DNA from: DATDSR01 sp038062165
Lineage (GTDB): Bacteria; Patescibacteriota; Minisyncoccia; Phycocordibacterales; DATDSR01
Assembly: GCA_038062165.1 (NCBI GenBank)
Contig: JBBTXQ010000024.1
Coordinates: 1-23,456, forward strand
Direction: 5' to 3'
DNA length: 23,456 nt
Part shown: positions 1 to 6,863 of the stretch, piece after piece
How positions within the stretch are numbered: the first letter of the stretch is position 1
Layout: each line of letters opens with the position of its first letter
Made by a program: the position numbers and the translations under genes
Notes under the pieces: generated by a model
The model's database searches: none
Told to the model about the DNA's origin: nothing
The model's input: the letters and a program-made list of their open reading frames with translations, nothing else

Positions 1-840
1 CAGATCATAGCCCACTCGTTCACCCTTCTTTACGCTCTTCACTTGCTCAATGATAGAGTACCAACTGAGTGCCGGCTTAAGTTTGAGTTTTTTCAAAATT
101 GTCAGTTTGGGATCAGAAAATGGATCTAAGCCATAAGACCCTATGCCGATTCGCACCATATCTAAATGAGACTGGGGCAATAGAACTGTGGCGGCAGTAT
201 CGGCAATATGTTTGATAACATTACGATCAAGCGCGTTCTCAATTTGCTTTGCCATTCTATTAAAACTTACTGACTGTTTCTGTGAGAACTTAGTGAACTT
301 GGGAGCATCCCCAGCAAAATGCGAGTATGCACCCTCGAGCATCACATGTTCTAGTGTTCTCAAGAACTTCAGAGCTTCTGTAAGTTCGGTTTCCGTAATT
401 CCTTGCCTGTTTAGGCCGGTTTCAAGTTTAAGGTGAATTTTCAATTTTCGATTTTCAATTTTCAATGAATGTCTCAGCGATTCAATGCTCGAAACAGTAA
501 CGGATATATTACTCTTTGCTGCCTCTGTGTAACGTGCAGGCAAAGTGTAACCCAAAACTAAAAGTGGCAACTTGATACCTGATTTGCGCAATGCGAGCGC
601 TTCATCAAGATCATCAACACCCAACCAATCAACCACGTTCGCGGTCGTTCCGCCCGTGGCGGTGCGACCGCTGAATAACTTCGCACACTCTACTAATCCA
701 TGCCCGTAGGCATTGCTCTTGACTACAACCATCACTCGTACATTATTCTTCACAAGTTTACGAAAAACTCGCAGGTTGTGAGTAAGCGCGCGAGCATCAA
801 TCTCCACCCGACTACGATAACTTGTCGGGATACTTTTCAT
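1..840 (-). CDS. alr: Alanine racemase, C-terminal end missing (runs off window)
   Basis: PLP-dependent racemase that makes D-alanine for peptidoglycan in the cytoplasm. The reading frame is open for 280 codons from ATG at 840 to the window edge. Visible are the PLP-lysine motif VKSNAYGHG (usual form VKANAYGHG, residues about 40-48), the block DWLGVDDLDEA, YSHFAGD, MVRIGIGSYG and GERVGYD, in family order. The missing part would hold the second catalytic tyrosine and the C-terminal beta domain. Its start overlaps the 3' end of the PHP gene by 29 nt, so the two are translationally coupled and co-transcribed. Odd: residues about 57-67 (SGRTATGGTTA) are encoded by a perfect GC palindrome and look like an in-frame insertion in the loop before DWLGV. 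Confidence 0.93.
   Translation of the reverse strand, partial: MKSIPTSYRSRVEIDARALTHNLRVFRKLVKNNVRVMVVVKSNAYGHGLVECAKLFSGRTATGGTTANVVDWLGVDDLDEALALRKSGIKLPLLVLGYTLPARYTEAAKSNISVTVSSIESLRHSLKIENRKLKIHLKLETGLNRQGITETELTEALKFLRTLEHVMLEGAYSHFAGDAPKFTKFSQKQSVSFNRMAKQIENALDRNVIKHIADTAATVLLPQSHLDMVRIGIGSYGLDPFSDPKLTILKKLKLKPALSWYSIIEQVKSVKKGERVGYDL
641..671. repeat. GC-rich palindrome inserted in frame in alr
   Basis: Two nested stems, GCGGTCG with CGACCGC and CCGCC with GGCGG around a 3-nt loop, lie inside the alr reading frame without breaking it. Similar small hairpins occur inside yraN and the CCA enzyme gene in this window, so this looks like a dispersed class of palindromic insertions. Confidence 0.75.
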
Positions 841-1804
841 ATATTTTCTCTAGTATGCCGAGACTGTGACTAGCGAAGGCTTCATCTCGGGTAAAGACCT
901 CGTAATCTTCTTTGCTGTGTGCATCAATTGAGACGCTGTGTAGAACGCCGGTGCGATCTACTAGTTCTGCTAATTCTAAATATTTTTTTTCTTTTTCTTG
1001 ATCAATAGCTTTCTCTTTATCTTTCCACCCCAGTTTAGTTTCCGCGCCATCAAGTCGTCCTGCTTTAAATATACTTTCGAGTACCTCGAGAGTGAAAACC
1101 TTCCTGTCTGTGTGCCAGTGGGCCAAAAAAGCTAGCCCTCCAGCTCCCCTAATCAAGCTCACCGCACCATCAAGATCAGGCACCCCAGCATAATCTTGGT
1201 ATACACCGGGAACGAAAGCGGTCTCGCTCAAAAAAAGAGGATATACATAAGCATTAATCCCCCATCTACTATTACCCTCTTTGGCATCGAGAGATGCTTC
1301 TGCTAATTCCGGATTAGTTTTACTCGCCTCTTCAAACTTTTTTATATAATTTTCCAGAGTTGGAATATTCTCCGGATGACTTACCAGAGTTTCAACAATG
1401 TGAGGTTTGGCTACCACACCCTCACTCGCCTTACTCAAAACTTCTTCGGCTGTGATAGTGAATCCTAACTTGGCGAGATTTTCTGAAATAGTTGTAGCTT
1501 TATCTATTCTCGACTGCTTAACTATTTTGCAATGACGCACCAGGGCATTATTAGTATGATCTATGAATAAGCCAATTATGTGTGCGCCTTCTTTAGTAGA
1601 TAGCTCTATGCCAGAGATCCATTTAACTTTGTGTTCGAGTTTACTAAGCTCATTAAATATTTCCGGCGGCATCAAAATATCATGATCAGTAAAAGCAACA
1701 ACAGTGCAGCCATCCGCAAGAGCAACATCAAGTGTTTCTCTGTGTGTCATCTTGCCATCAGATAGATATGTGTGTGAATGTAAATTTTGTGAACCTTGTA
1801 TCAT
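812..1804 (-). CDS. PHP-domain metal-dependent phosphoesterase-like protein
   Basis: Probable metal-dependent hydrolase of the PHP superfamily (TrpH/YciV-like and DNA polymerase histidinol-phosphatase domain relatives), 330 aa. Metal-ligand motifs are in order: NLHSHTYLSDG (H9, H11, D16), FTDHD (39-42), GIELST (E67), an AHWH block near residue 230 and SIDAHS near the C-terminus. The substrate cannot be told; 3'-5' oligonucleotides or 3',5'-bisphosphonucleotides are known for relatives. The ATG at 1804 is chosen because the frame upstream runs into tRNA-Gly(TCC); the ATG sits only 2 nt after the tRNA discriminator base. No ribosome binding site is possible there, so tRNA 3' processing would yield a nearly leaderless mRNA. 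alr follows with a 29-nt overlap. Confidence 0.88.
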   Translation of the reverse strand: MIQGSQNLHSHTYLSDGKMTHRETLDVALADGCTVVAFTDHDILMPPEIFNELSKLEHKVKWISGIELSTKEGAHIIGLFIDHTNNALVRHCKIVKQSRIDKATTISENLAKLGFTITAEEVLSKASEGVVAKPHIVETLVSHPENIPTLENYIKKFEEASKTNPELAEASLDAKEGNSRWGINAYVYPLFLSETAFVPGVYQDYAGVPDLDGAVSLIRGAGGLAFLAHWHTDRKVFTLEVLESIFKAGRLDGAETKLGWKDKEKAIDQEKEKKYLELAELVDRTGVLHSVSIDAHSKEDYEVFTRDEAFASHSLGILEKIYEKYPDKLS

Positions 1805-1806
1805 GA

Positions 1807-1877
1807 TGCGGGATAGGAGAGTCGAACTCCTGACCACAGTTTGGAAAACTGTTATTATACCGCTTAACTAATCCCGC
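1807..1877 (-). tRNA. tRNA-Gly(TCC)
   Basis: Full cloverleaf on the minus strand: acceptor GCGGGAT/ATCCCGC, anticodon stem ACAGT/ACTGT with loop TTTCCAA (anticodon TCC), T-arm AGGAG-TTCGACT-CTCCT, discriminator A. CCA is not encoded. It is followed after 2 nt by the ATG of the PHP gene and preceded by tRNA-Pro(GGG) in the same direction. Confidence 0.95.
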
Positions 1878-1932
1878 AATATTTTTCTCAATTCTACCCC
1901 ATTTTACCACCCACCCGTACTCGGGCGGGGCT

Positions 1933-1952
1933 CGCTCAAATATATTTGAGCG
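1933..1952. repeat. Perfect 20-bp palindrome between two tRNA genes
   Basis: CGCTCAAATA followed by its exact reverse complement, with no loop, lies between tRNA-Pro(GGG) and tRNA-Gly(TCC). A CCCG...CGGG pair lies just to its left. It may be a processing or stabilising hairpin of the tRNA precursor, or another copy of the local class of small palindromes. Confidence 0.6.
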
Positions 1953-1973
1953 GCTAAACAACACCCGCAACTT

Positions 1974-2044
1974 TCGGGCCAAGCAGAATCGAACTGCTGT
2001 CTCACCCACCCCATGGGCGGATATTACCACTATACTATGGCCCG
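1974..2044 (-). tRNA. tRNA-Pro(GGG)
   Basis: Acceptor CGGGCCA/TGGCCCG (C1-G72, typical of bacterial tRNA-Pro), anticodon stem CGCCC/GGGTG with loop ATGGGGT (anticodon GGG), T-arm AGCAG-TTCGATT-CTGCT, discriminator A. No encoded CCA. First gene of a minus-strand tRNA-Pro, tRNA-Gly, PHP, alr transcription unit. Confidence 0.92.
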
Positions 2045-2091
2045 TAATGAAAGCCATTCTACAATTTTTATGCTAGGATGGGAAACGCCAG

Positions 2092-2162
2092 CGGGGCGTA
2101 GTATATCGGTAGTATACTTGCTTTGGGAGCAAGAGGGCCGGGTTCAATTCCCGGCGCCCCGA
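2092..2162 (+). tRNA. tRNA-Pro(TGG)
   Basis: Acceptor CGGGGCG/CGCCCCG, anticodon stem CTTGC/GCAAG with loop TTTGGGA (anticodon TGG), T-arm GCCGGG-TTCAATT-CCCGGC, discriminator A, no CCA. The GTG start of the glycosyltransferase lies 2 nt downstream, the same spacing as tRNA-Gly(TCC)/PHP. Confidence 0.95.
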
Positions 2163-2164
2163 TT

Positions 2165-3856
2165 GTGAAACTAGAGAATAGAATTCTGATTGGAATTTTG
2201 ATTTTTGCTACTGTTTTGCGTTTTTGGAATTTGCCGGGGCCGGACATTGTGGCTGATGACGCCACTTATTCTTATCGCTCTGTGGGTTATGTCGACTTCA
2301 TGGCCGCTACTAATTTGCAATCAACGCCACCAAGTTGGTTCGAGAGAGAACATTGGTGGCAGAAACTTTCTTTCCACGACGCTCCCCCACTAGTGTTTAT
2401 TGCACAAAATATTTCGTTCAAGATTTTTGGCGTTAACCAATTTGGCGCACGTGTCCCCTTTGCGCTTATGGGGCTACTCGCGGTTTATAGTTTGTATTTG
2501 CTTGGCAGGCAGGTTAAAAGTGAGCGGTTGGGCTTAATTGCTGCGGGACTAATAGCAATTAGTAATTATCCGGTTTGGTTATCGCGCATCGGCTTCCTTG
2601 ATGGCTTTCTCATCCCCATTATCGCGTTATCTATCTATTTCTTTTTGAGAGCAAAAGATGCGCATAGAAATTATGTTTGGTGGGCAGTTATGTGCGGCTT
2701 GGGGATGCTGACTAAATATACTTTTTTATTTATCCTCCCTCTTTTCTTTTTCTGGCTACTTTTATACCGACGAGAAAGTTTGCGAACTAGGCAATTCTGG
2801 CTAGGAATTTGTCTGTTTCTCGTGCTTATCTCACCTATCGTTACTTACAATGTGAAAATGTATCAAACTAGGGGCCACTTCGATGCGGCTATCTCGACCA
2901 TGCTCGGCCACAAACCTGCAGATTTCGCCGGACTCACAAGAGAGAAAGAATTCGAGCCGTCAAGAGTGGGGCAGGAGCTAATAACTGGCAAAGCATTCAG
3001 CTATCCCCTACTTATACTCGCATTAATTGGCCTGACTAGCTCGCCTCCCGGCTGGCTCGTTGTGGGATTACTGCTTGCTCTACTTGAGCTAATAACAATT
3101 GGGGCAGTTGGTTGGATCGGGGCAATACTAGTGCCCTTTATAATTATTCTGACTTCATTAGGTGCAGAAAAAGTTTGGCTGAAATTTAATCTAACTAAAT
3201 ATAAAAAATTAATTCTGGCGGGGGCTGGTCTGCTAATTTTATTTGAACTAAGCGTTACAATTCAAAATCAATTAGCTCCCAGAAAAGCGACCAGCGAATC
3301 GCTTGTGGGCAAAATTCTTGAGACAGATTATAGTGCCAGCTGGCAAGGTTACAGTGAGCTCGAAACTTGGGTAGCCAATTTTTACAAAACAAACAATGCT
3401 ATCTCCAACACTGTTACATACACAGACGTCAAGCAATTAGCTGATAAACAAAAAGAGTCTTTCTTGCGAGAGATTAGTGCAAATCCTTACAGCAAAATTG
3501 GCCAAGAACACTTGTTAGTTTTTGACGAGCGCATGGACTGGTTCGCCTCATTTTGGATTATCGAACGACGTCGCTTCTATAAGCGCACGCCCATCCACAT
3601 GATCAGCGAGTTCATAGACAAAACCAAAGATGGCTCGTTTAGTTTCTACAAAGATCTCGGCTTTGTTGACGCTACGTTTATTATCGCTCGTGATCAAACT
3701 GACAATAATAAGCAAATAAAAGAGCGAGAAAATATCTTGATTTTCACTGAATTACTTAAGAAAACAGTCGCCCCGATTGATCAAATAAAAAACGCAAAAG
3801 GTAATACAGTTTTCGACATCTACTACTTCCCCTTTGATCCAGCCAAAAATAATTAA
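2165..3856 (+). CDS. Integral-membrane glycosyltransferase, ArnT/PMT-like (GT-C fold)
   Basis: Predicted polyprenyl-phosphate-sugar-dependent glycosyltransferase of the dolichyl-phosphate-mannose protein mannosyltransferase / ArnT type, acting at the outer face of the cytoplasmic membrane. The 563-aa protein starts with a hydrophobic helix followed by a loop with acidic residues (IVADDATYSYRSVGY), where GT-C enzymes carry the catalytic Asp. It continues with the family's RVPFALMGLLAVYSLYLLG segment, SRIGFLDGFLIP, and GLGMLTKYTF, in a block of about nine or ten membrane helices up to residue ~380. A soluble C-terminal domain follows. GTG at 2165 is chosen because earlier in-frame starts lie inside tRNA-Pro(TGG). 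Acceptor and sugar are unknown. The gene stands alone and ends convergently with the TrmB-like gene. Confidence 0.85.
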   Translation: MKLENRILIGILIFATVLRFWNLPGPDIVADDATYSYRSVGYVDFMAATNLQSTPPSWFEREHWWQKLSFHDAPPLVFIAQNISFKIFGVNQFGARVPFALMGLLAVYSLYLLGRQVKSERLGLIAAGLIAISNYPVWLSRIGFLDGFLIPIIALSIYFFLRAKDAHRNYVWWAVMCGLGMLTKYTFLFILPLFFFWLLLYRRESLRTRQFWLGICLFLVLISPIVTYNVKMYQTRGHFDAAISTMLGHKPADFAGLTREKEFEPSRVGQELITGKAFSYPLLILALIGLTSSPPGWLVVGLLLALLELITIGAVGWIGAILVPFIIILTSLGAEKVWLKFNLTKYKKLILAGAGLLILFELSVTIQNQLAPRKATSESLVGKILETDYSASWQGYSELETWVANFYKTNNAISNTVTYTDVKQLADKQKESFLREISANPYSKIGQEHLLVFDERMDWFASFWIIERRRFYKRTPIHMISEFIDKTKDGSFSFYKDLGFVDATFIIARDQTDNNKQIKERENILIFTELLKKTVAPIDQIKNAKGNTVFDIYYFPFDPAKNN

Positions 3857-4034
3857 ACTCAATAGTTCAATCTTCCTTTGGCGGCAAGCATACCAGCCTC
3901 ACTAAACTTAGACAGTCTGATCCTGATATTGCCAAAATCAAAACATGCCAGAAATTAATTTCGTACATAAAAATTTACAAATCTTTAATTATCAATCAAT
4001 TATTAATCCCGAAACACCTTCAAGCATTTTAACC
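3857..4034. other. Convergent intergenic stretch without a recognisable gene
   Basis: Between the ends of the glycosyltransferase and the TrmB-like gene. AT-rich; no strong terminator hairpin, no RNA gene and no ORF with a ribosome binding site was seen. The plus-strand ORF that starts at 3945 mostly overlaps the regulator in antisense and was judged a shadow. Confidence 0.6.
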
Positions 4035-4766
4035 TTAATACTTGGCCCACACCAGTTCAAAAATCTGACGGAAGGTTTTGGCCAAGTCCTCGTTTTCAAT
4101 CACCACTGCCTGCAAGTTCTTATGATCTATTATCCGCACAAAATCTGGCGCGATATCAATTTGCTGATCCGATGAGTAGAGATCTTGGGCGATCATACGC
4201 ATATCTCGCCGATACTCTTTGTCTAATTTGCGATAGTGCTTAAGTGACGGATGGTCTGGCACAATACCCCGAACTCTAATCCTTCGCCGCTTCATTTTGT
4301 TATTAAATTCGTCGTAAATAGGCAAAAGATCCTTACTCACTAAATCTGCTTTTGCATAAAATCCCACAATCTCCTTGAACTTCAATCGATCCAGACCAAA
4401 GAGCAGAGACCGCTTAATCCCCTCGCCACCCTGATAGTAAAGAGTGTCGAATTTAGTTGCACTACCACGCGTGAGAGCTTTTAAACGAGGCAGCGAGTCT
4501 TCAAACTCGACAAGTCTCTCTCGCGCGACACCAAGTAACTGCTCCGGCAATCTAGGTCTGTACAGACGCTTGCGTGACCGTGGCACAAGATTGACCACAC
4601 CCTTCTTAACAAGCGCATCAAGCACCACATATGTAGTCGGCTTCTTCAAGCCACTCTTCGTAGCAACTTGATAAGCCGAAGCTTGGCCTAATTGCAAAAG
4701 CGCAAGGTAAACACTCGCCTCCTTGTCACCCATACCCAAACTTTTTATAGCCTCTTTTTCATCCAT
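4035..4766 (-). CDS. TrmB-family winged-helix transcriptional regulator
   Basis: Sugar-specific TrmB-like regulator, 243 aa. Residues about 1-75 form a winged helix-turn-helix typical of the family (LGMGDKEASVYLALLQLGQASAYQVA, KPTTYVVLDALVKKGVV). The C-terminal half is a TrmB-like effector-binding part related to the phospholipase-D-like fold (IVGFYAKADL, RIIDHKNLQAVVIENEDLAKTF). In archaea such proteins bind sugars; the effector here is unknown. ATG at 4766 is preferred to a TTG at 4787, because a promoter with -10 CAGAAT (4776-4781) and -35 TTGACT (4799-4804) would place the transcript start almost at this ATG. It is divergent from the 4936 gene, with an inverted repeat between them that could be its own operator. 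Confidence 0.87.
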   Translation of the reverse strand: MDEKEAIKSLGMGDKEASVYLALLQLGQASAYQVATKSGLKKPTTYVVLDALVKKGVVNLVPRSRKRLYRPRLPEQLLGVARERLVEFEDSLPRLKALTRGSATKFDTLYYQGGEGIKRSLLFGLDRLKFKEIVGFYAKADLVSKDLLPIYDEFNNKMKRRRIRVRGIVPDHPSLKHYRKLDKEYRRDMRMIAQDLYSSDQQIDIAPDFVRIIDHKNLQAVVIENEDLAKTFRQIFELVWAKY

Positions 4767-4775
4767 ATTAGAGCC

Positions 4776-4804
4776 ATTCTGTACCAAATTACAAACTTAG
4801 TCAA
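4776..4804 (-). promoter_or_regulatory. Sigma70-like promoter of the TrmB-like gene
   Basis: Minus strand: TTGACT (4799-4804), 17-nt spacer, CAGAAT (4776-4781), 9 nt to the ATG. The predicted mRNA has a leader of about 2-3 nt. Confidence 0.5.
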
Positions 4805-4841
4805 TACTTTTGACTACAACGTGCCCAAGATTCAAAAGTAT
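4804..4841. promoter_or_regulatory. Candidate operator: 10-bp perfect inverted repeat
   Basis: ATACTTTTGA (4804-4813) and TCAAAAGTAT (4832-4841) are separated by 18 nt and abut the -35 box of the TrmB-like gene. A similar half-site (ATACTGTTGA) recurs near 4881, overlapping a TTGACT that may be the -35 of the divergent gene. The position suits autoregulation plus control of the divergent unit. This is inferred from position only. Confidence 0.5.
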
Positions 4842-4935
4842 GCTGTCTTGTAAGACTTTTTATAATATTTTTGCTTATCAATACTGTTGACTATTAGACC
4901 TCATGCTCTAGTCTTGAGAACAGAGAGGTGACCTC

Positions 4936-5232
4936 ATGACTGCTACGATAAGCGCACTATGTGACAAATGCAGGAAGCAGGCCGATTACGACAAAAAACA
5001 AGTCAAAGCAGGCAAAAATGAGGGCGAGTTCTACGTGAAGGGTGTCGCATGCGGACATCACATCTCCGTCCCCGCCCCGCCGACCGAAGAGGAGATAAAA
5101 CGGGCGTCGAAGGGGATTCCCCTCAGAAACAATTCGATTCTTTTCAACACTTTTCGAGGTGTTCAGGTCATGCTTGCTCAAGAGCGAGAACGGGCAAGAA
5201 AAAAGAAGGGAGAAAACGATGACAAAGGATAA
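4936..5232 (+). CDS. Small hydrophilic protein with CxxC, unknown function
   Basis: 98 aa, not recognised. An N-terminal CDKCRKQADY pair and a later CGHH (residues about 9-12 and 39-42) could form one zinc site. The C-terminal third is highly basic and charged (QERERARKKKGE). ATG at 4936 follows a good ribosome binding site (GAGAGGTGA). A TTGACT at 4887 with a poor -10 is the likely promoter. Base composition is more GC-rich than the housekeeping genes. First gene of a two-gene unit ending at the terminator at 5397. Confidence 0.75.
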   Translation: MTATISALCDKCRKQADYDKKQVKAGKNEGEFYVKGVACGHHISVPAPPTEEEIKRASKGIPLRNNSILFNTFRGVQVMLAQERERARKKKGENDDKG

Positions 5233-5392
5233 CTCCGTGGAGGAAACAATCAAGGAGGCCGTTAAGGAGGCGGTAAGAGAGGAGAAGGCAAAGGAGAGAT
5301 GGGAAAGGACTCTAAATAACGCAAGCCCCAAGTTCATCGAGTGGTACTTCGGGTGCGACCAAGCACCCGACAATGGCCTGGGGAGTCGGTAA
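5219..5392 (+). CDS. Small charged helical protein, unknown function
   Basis: 57 aa, not recognised. Overlaps the previous gene by 14 nt, with its ribosome binding site (AAGGGAG) inside that gene and ATG at 5219, so the two are translationally coupled. The sequence begins with an amphipathic, strongly charged helix (ETIKEAVKEAVREEKAKE) and ends in a less charged tail with one Cys. A longer in-frame start at 5159 has no ribosome binding site. Confidence 0.7.
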   Translation: MTKDNSVEETIKEAVKEAVREEKAKERWERTLNNASPKFIEWYFGCDQAPDNGLGSR

Positions 5393-5396
5393 CGTT

Positions 5397-5424
5397 AGGG
5401 GCCCGGGAAACTGGGCCTCTTTTC
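5397..5424 (+). terminator. Rho-independent terminator
   Basis: GGCCC/GGGCC stem with an 8-nt loop, followed by TCTTTTCTTT, 5 nt after the stop codon of the 57-aa gene. Confidence 0.85.
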
Positions 5425-5428
5425 TTTA

Positions 5429-5503
5429 CTACCTGATATCTGGGAGATACTTCGCTCGGGCGTTACGAGTGGCAAAATCGAGTTCGATGGTTATGACTTT
5501 TAT
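5429..5503 (-). pseudogene. 3' remnant of a second yraN copy
   Basis: The minus strand reads IKVITIELDFATRNARAKYLPDIR and stop. It aligns with the C-terminus of the intact yraN nearby (LDVITVELDFDTRNAQVKYLPDIG and stop) with only conservative changes. A stop codon lies just upstream in frame and nothing else of the gene is present. The remnant still ends at the same point as the real gene, so it most likely arose by partial duplication or by gene replacement. Confidence 0.8.
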
Positions 5504-5512
5504 TTATGCCCC

Positions 5513-5540
5513 TTGACCACTAGCGGCTACTTGCTATACT
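5513..5540 (+). promoter_or_regulatory. Sigma70-like promoter of the candidate small RNA
   Basis: TTGACC (5513-5518), 16-nt spacer, TATACT (5535-5540). No ORF follows before the terminator at 5589. Confidence 0.65.
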
Positions 5541-5546
5541 TTTAAT

Positions 5547-5620
5547 GTCTTTCGGTTAGCAATAACTGAAAGGGTATTACATCCAAGGGCAACCCTCCGC
5601 GAGGAGGGTTGCTTCTATTT
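5547..5620 (+). ncRNA. Candidate small RNA of about 75 nt (promoter, hairpin, terminator, no ORF)
   Basis: A transcript starting near 5547 would fold into a 9-bp hairpin (CTTTCGGTT with AACTGAAAG, 5549-5572, 6-nt loop), followed by about 16 nt of single strand (GGTATTACATCCAAGG). It ends in a terminator: a 10-bp stem GCAACCCTCC/GGAGGGTTGC with a GCGA tetraloop (5589-5612), then TTCTATTT. The T-tract is on the plus strand only, so this is not simply the terminator of the convergent NYN gene. The only ATG codes for four residues. I recognise no known RNA family; it lacks SRP, 6S and RNase P features. Confidence 0.6.
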
Positions 5621-5626
5621 AGAACT

Positions 5627-6175
5627 CTATTGTTCTTCTCTGCGCTTCAAATCCTTACCCCAGAGTTCAGCTATGTTGAGTATGTCGGTGTAGCCATCGG
5701 CGCCAGTTCTTAATTCTTCTGAAATATTATTTTTGGATGAATATATGTAAACTTTCTTTTTGTGATTTCTAAGGTACGTAACCAGAGCCAAGAAATCAGA
5801 ATCACCAGTGAAGAGAACTGCGCCCTCGTACTTATCCATGTGATGAAGCGCATCAATAGTAATCTCAACATCCATATTGCCCTTCTCCACAATCACCTCA
5901 CCTTTATCTGTAATGGATCTGATTTGCTTTAGCTTCTTAGTAATTAATGCGAAATGCAGTCCTTTCTTTAGGAAAGTGTAAAATTTGTGTTTACCGTCAA
6001 GACTATACTTCCTCGTTCCATCGGCTGGGTAAGCATCATAGTAGAAAATCTTTACTAATTTACATTCATGAGTTAGGCAAAGAAAGTCTGCGAGCTTAGA
6101 GTAATCCAGTAATTTCTTTTTAGACTTCTGAGCCGCCCAAAGATTGGAAGCGTCAACGAAAACATACACGGTCAT
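5627..6175 (-). CDS. NYN-domain (LabA/DUF88-like) putative ribonuclease
   Basis: PIN-like fold protein of the NYN family, 182 aa. Acidic active-site motifs are in the expected order: VYVFVDASNLW (D8, N11), KGNMDVEITIDAL (two Asp near residues 100 and 106) and VLFTGDSDFLALV (D near 121 and 123). Such proteins are predicted to be Mg-dependent RNases; some family members act in RNA decay, but the target here is unknown. ATG at 6175 is chosen over a TTG 6 nt earlier, because a -10 box TACAAT (6182-6187) stands exactly 6 nt upstream, predicting a leaderless mRNA. It follows yraN by 25 nt on the same strand. Confidence 0.88.
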   Translation of the reverse strand: MTVYVFVDASNLWAAQKSKKKLLDYSKLADFLCLTHECKLVKIFYYDAYPADGTRKYSLDGKHKFYTFLKKGLHFALITKKLKQIRSITDKGEVIVEKGNMDVEITIDALHHMDKYEGAVLFTGDSDFLALVTYLRNHKKKVYIYSSKNNISEELRTGADGYTDILNIAELWGKDLKRREEQ

Positions 6176-6200
6176 ACACAAATTGTATCATGCAGCTTAT

Positions 6201-6620
6201 TTAACCTATGTCCGGTAGATACTTAACCTGGGCGTTGCGGGTATCAAAGTCGAGTTCGACAGTAATCACGTCTAATTGCCAGGCTTGGTCGTCTGGTAAG
6301 TTCCTCTCTAGGCAATACGTCTGTATGGCCCGAGAGAGACGTTTGAGTTTCCAGGGGTGAACGTTTTCTTCGGCTAAATAATCAGGCACTGCCTGATTAT
6401 CGCCCGACCCGCTGGAGGCGGGTTTAGGGCTAAGTGATCGGGTAACTGACTTAACTTCGACGAAGTGATAGGCATTGTCCTTTATGGCTATCACATCTAT
6501 CTCCCCCCATTTCTTCCAATAGTTCCGCTCTATTACTTTATATCCGTGCTTTGTCAGATATTTGCAGGCCACATCTTCACCTAGTTTACCTACAGTAGCC
6601 TTATCAAGTCTGTCCTTCAT
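6201..6620 (-). CDS. yraN: YraN/UPF0102 family endonuclease-like protein
   Basis: 139 aa, in the usual size range or slightly longer. The restriction-endonuclease-like core is plain: GKLGEDVACKYLTKHGYKVIERNY, then WGEIDVIAIKDNAYHFVEVKS with the D..ExK catalytic pattern. The cellular role is unclear; the family is often linked to DNA processing or repair. Residues about 64-81 (RSLSPKPASSGSGDNQAVPD) are encoded by two small palindromes and have no counterpart in typical YraN, so they look inserted. A second, truncated yraN end lies at 5429. An AT-rich -10-like AAATAT lies 6 nt before the ATG. Confidence 0.9.
   Translation of the reverse strand: MKDRLDKATVGKLGEDVACKYLTKHGYKVIERNYWKKWGEIDVIAIKDNAYHFVEVKSVTRSLSPKPASSGSGDNQAVPDYLAEENVHPWKLKRLSRAIQTYCLERNLPDDQAWQLDVITVELDFDTRNAQVKYLPDIG
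6379..6430. repeat. Two palindromes inserted in frame in yraN
   Basis: TAATCAGGC/GCCTGATTA around a 3-nt loop (6379-6399), and ACCCGC/GCGGGT (6407-6423) with an outer GCCC/GGGC pair reaching 6402 and 6430. Both keep the frame open and code for a low-complexity loop. Confidence 0.7.
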
Positions 6621-6779
6621 GTTCTTATATTTTAAGCCATTTTTGACGAAATCGAGTGTCCGTTATCCACTGTATCCACAGGCTTATCCCCTATTCAAAG
6701 ACTTGAATGGCTCAACAAAGCCATTTGGTGTTTTGGACAAAAAGGACGTTTGACTAATCTCAATTTATTAAACGACGAA

Positions 6780-6811
6780 GCCCGCCCGCGCAAACTGCAC
6801 GCGGGACGGGC
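6780..6811 (-). terminator. Probable terminator of the 54-aa gene
   Basis: GCCCG..CCCGCG paired with CGCGGG..CGGGC around a 9-nt loop on the minus strand, followed by TTCGTCGTTT. Strong stem but a broken T-tract. Lies about 50 nt after the stop codon of the gene at 6864-7028. Confidence 0.6.
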
Positions 6812-6863
6812 AGGGCCAAGTGGCCGGATCGTTCAGACTCTCGCCGTGGTCCTACAAAGTGAG

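Noticed and set aside
1758..2057. Minus-strand ORF of 99 codons
   Set aside because: It covers two tRNA genes (Gly and Pro) and the start of the PHP gene in another frame; clearly a shadow.
2123..2164. Upstream ATG extending the glycosyltransferase by 14 codons
   Set aside because: It lies inside the tRNA-Pro(TGG) gene; the GTG at 2165 is the first start outside it.
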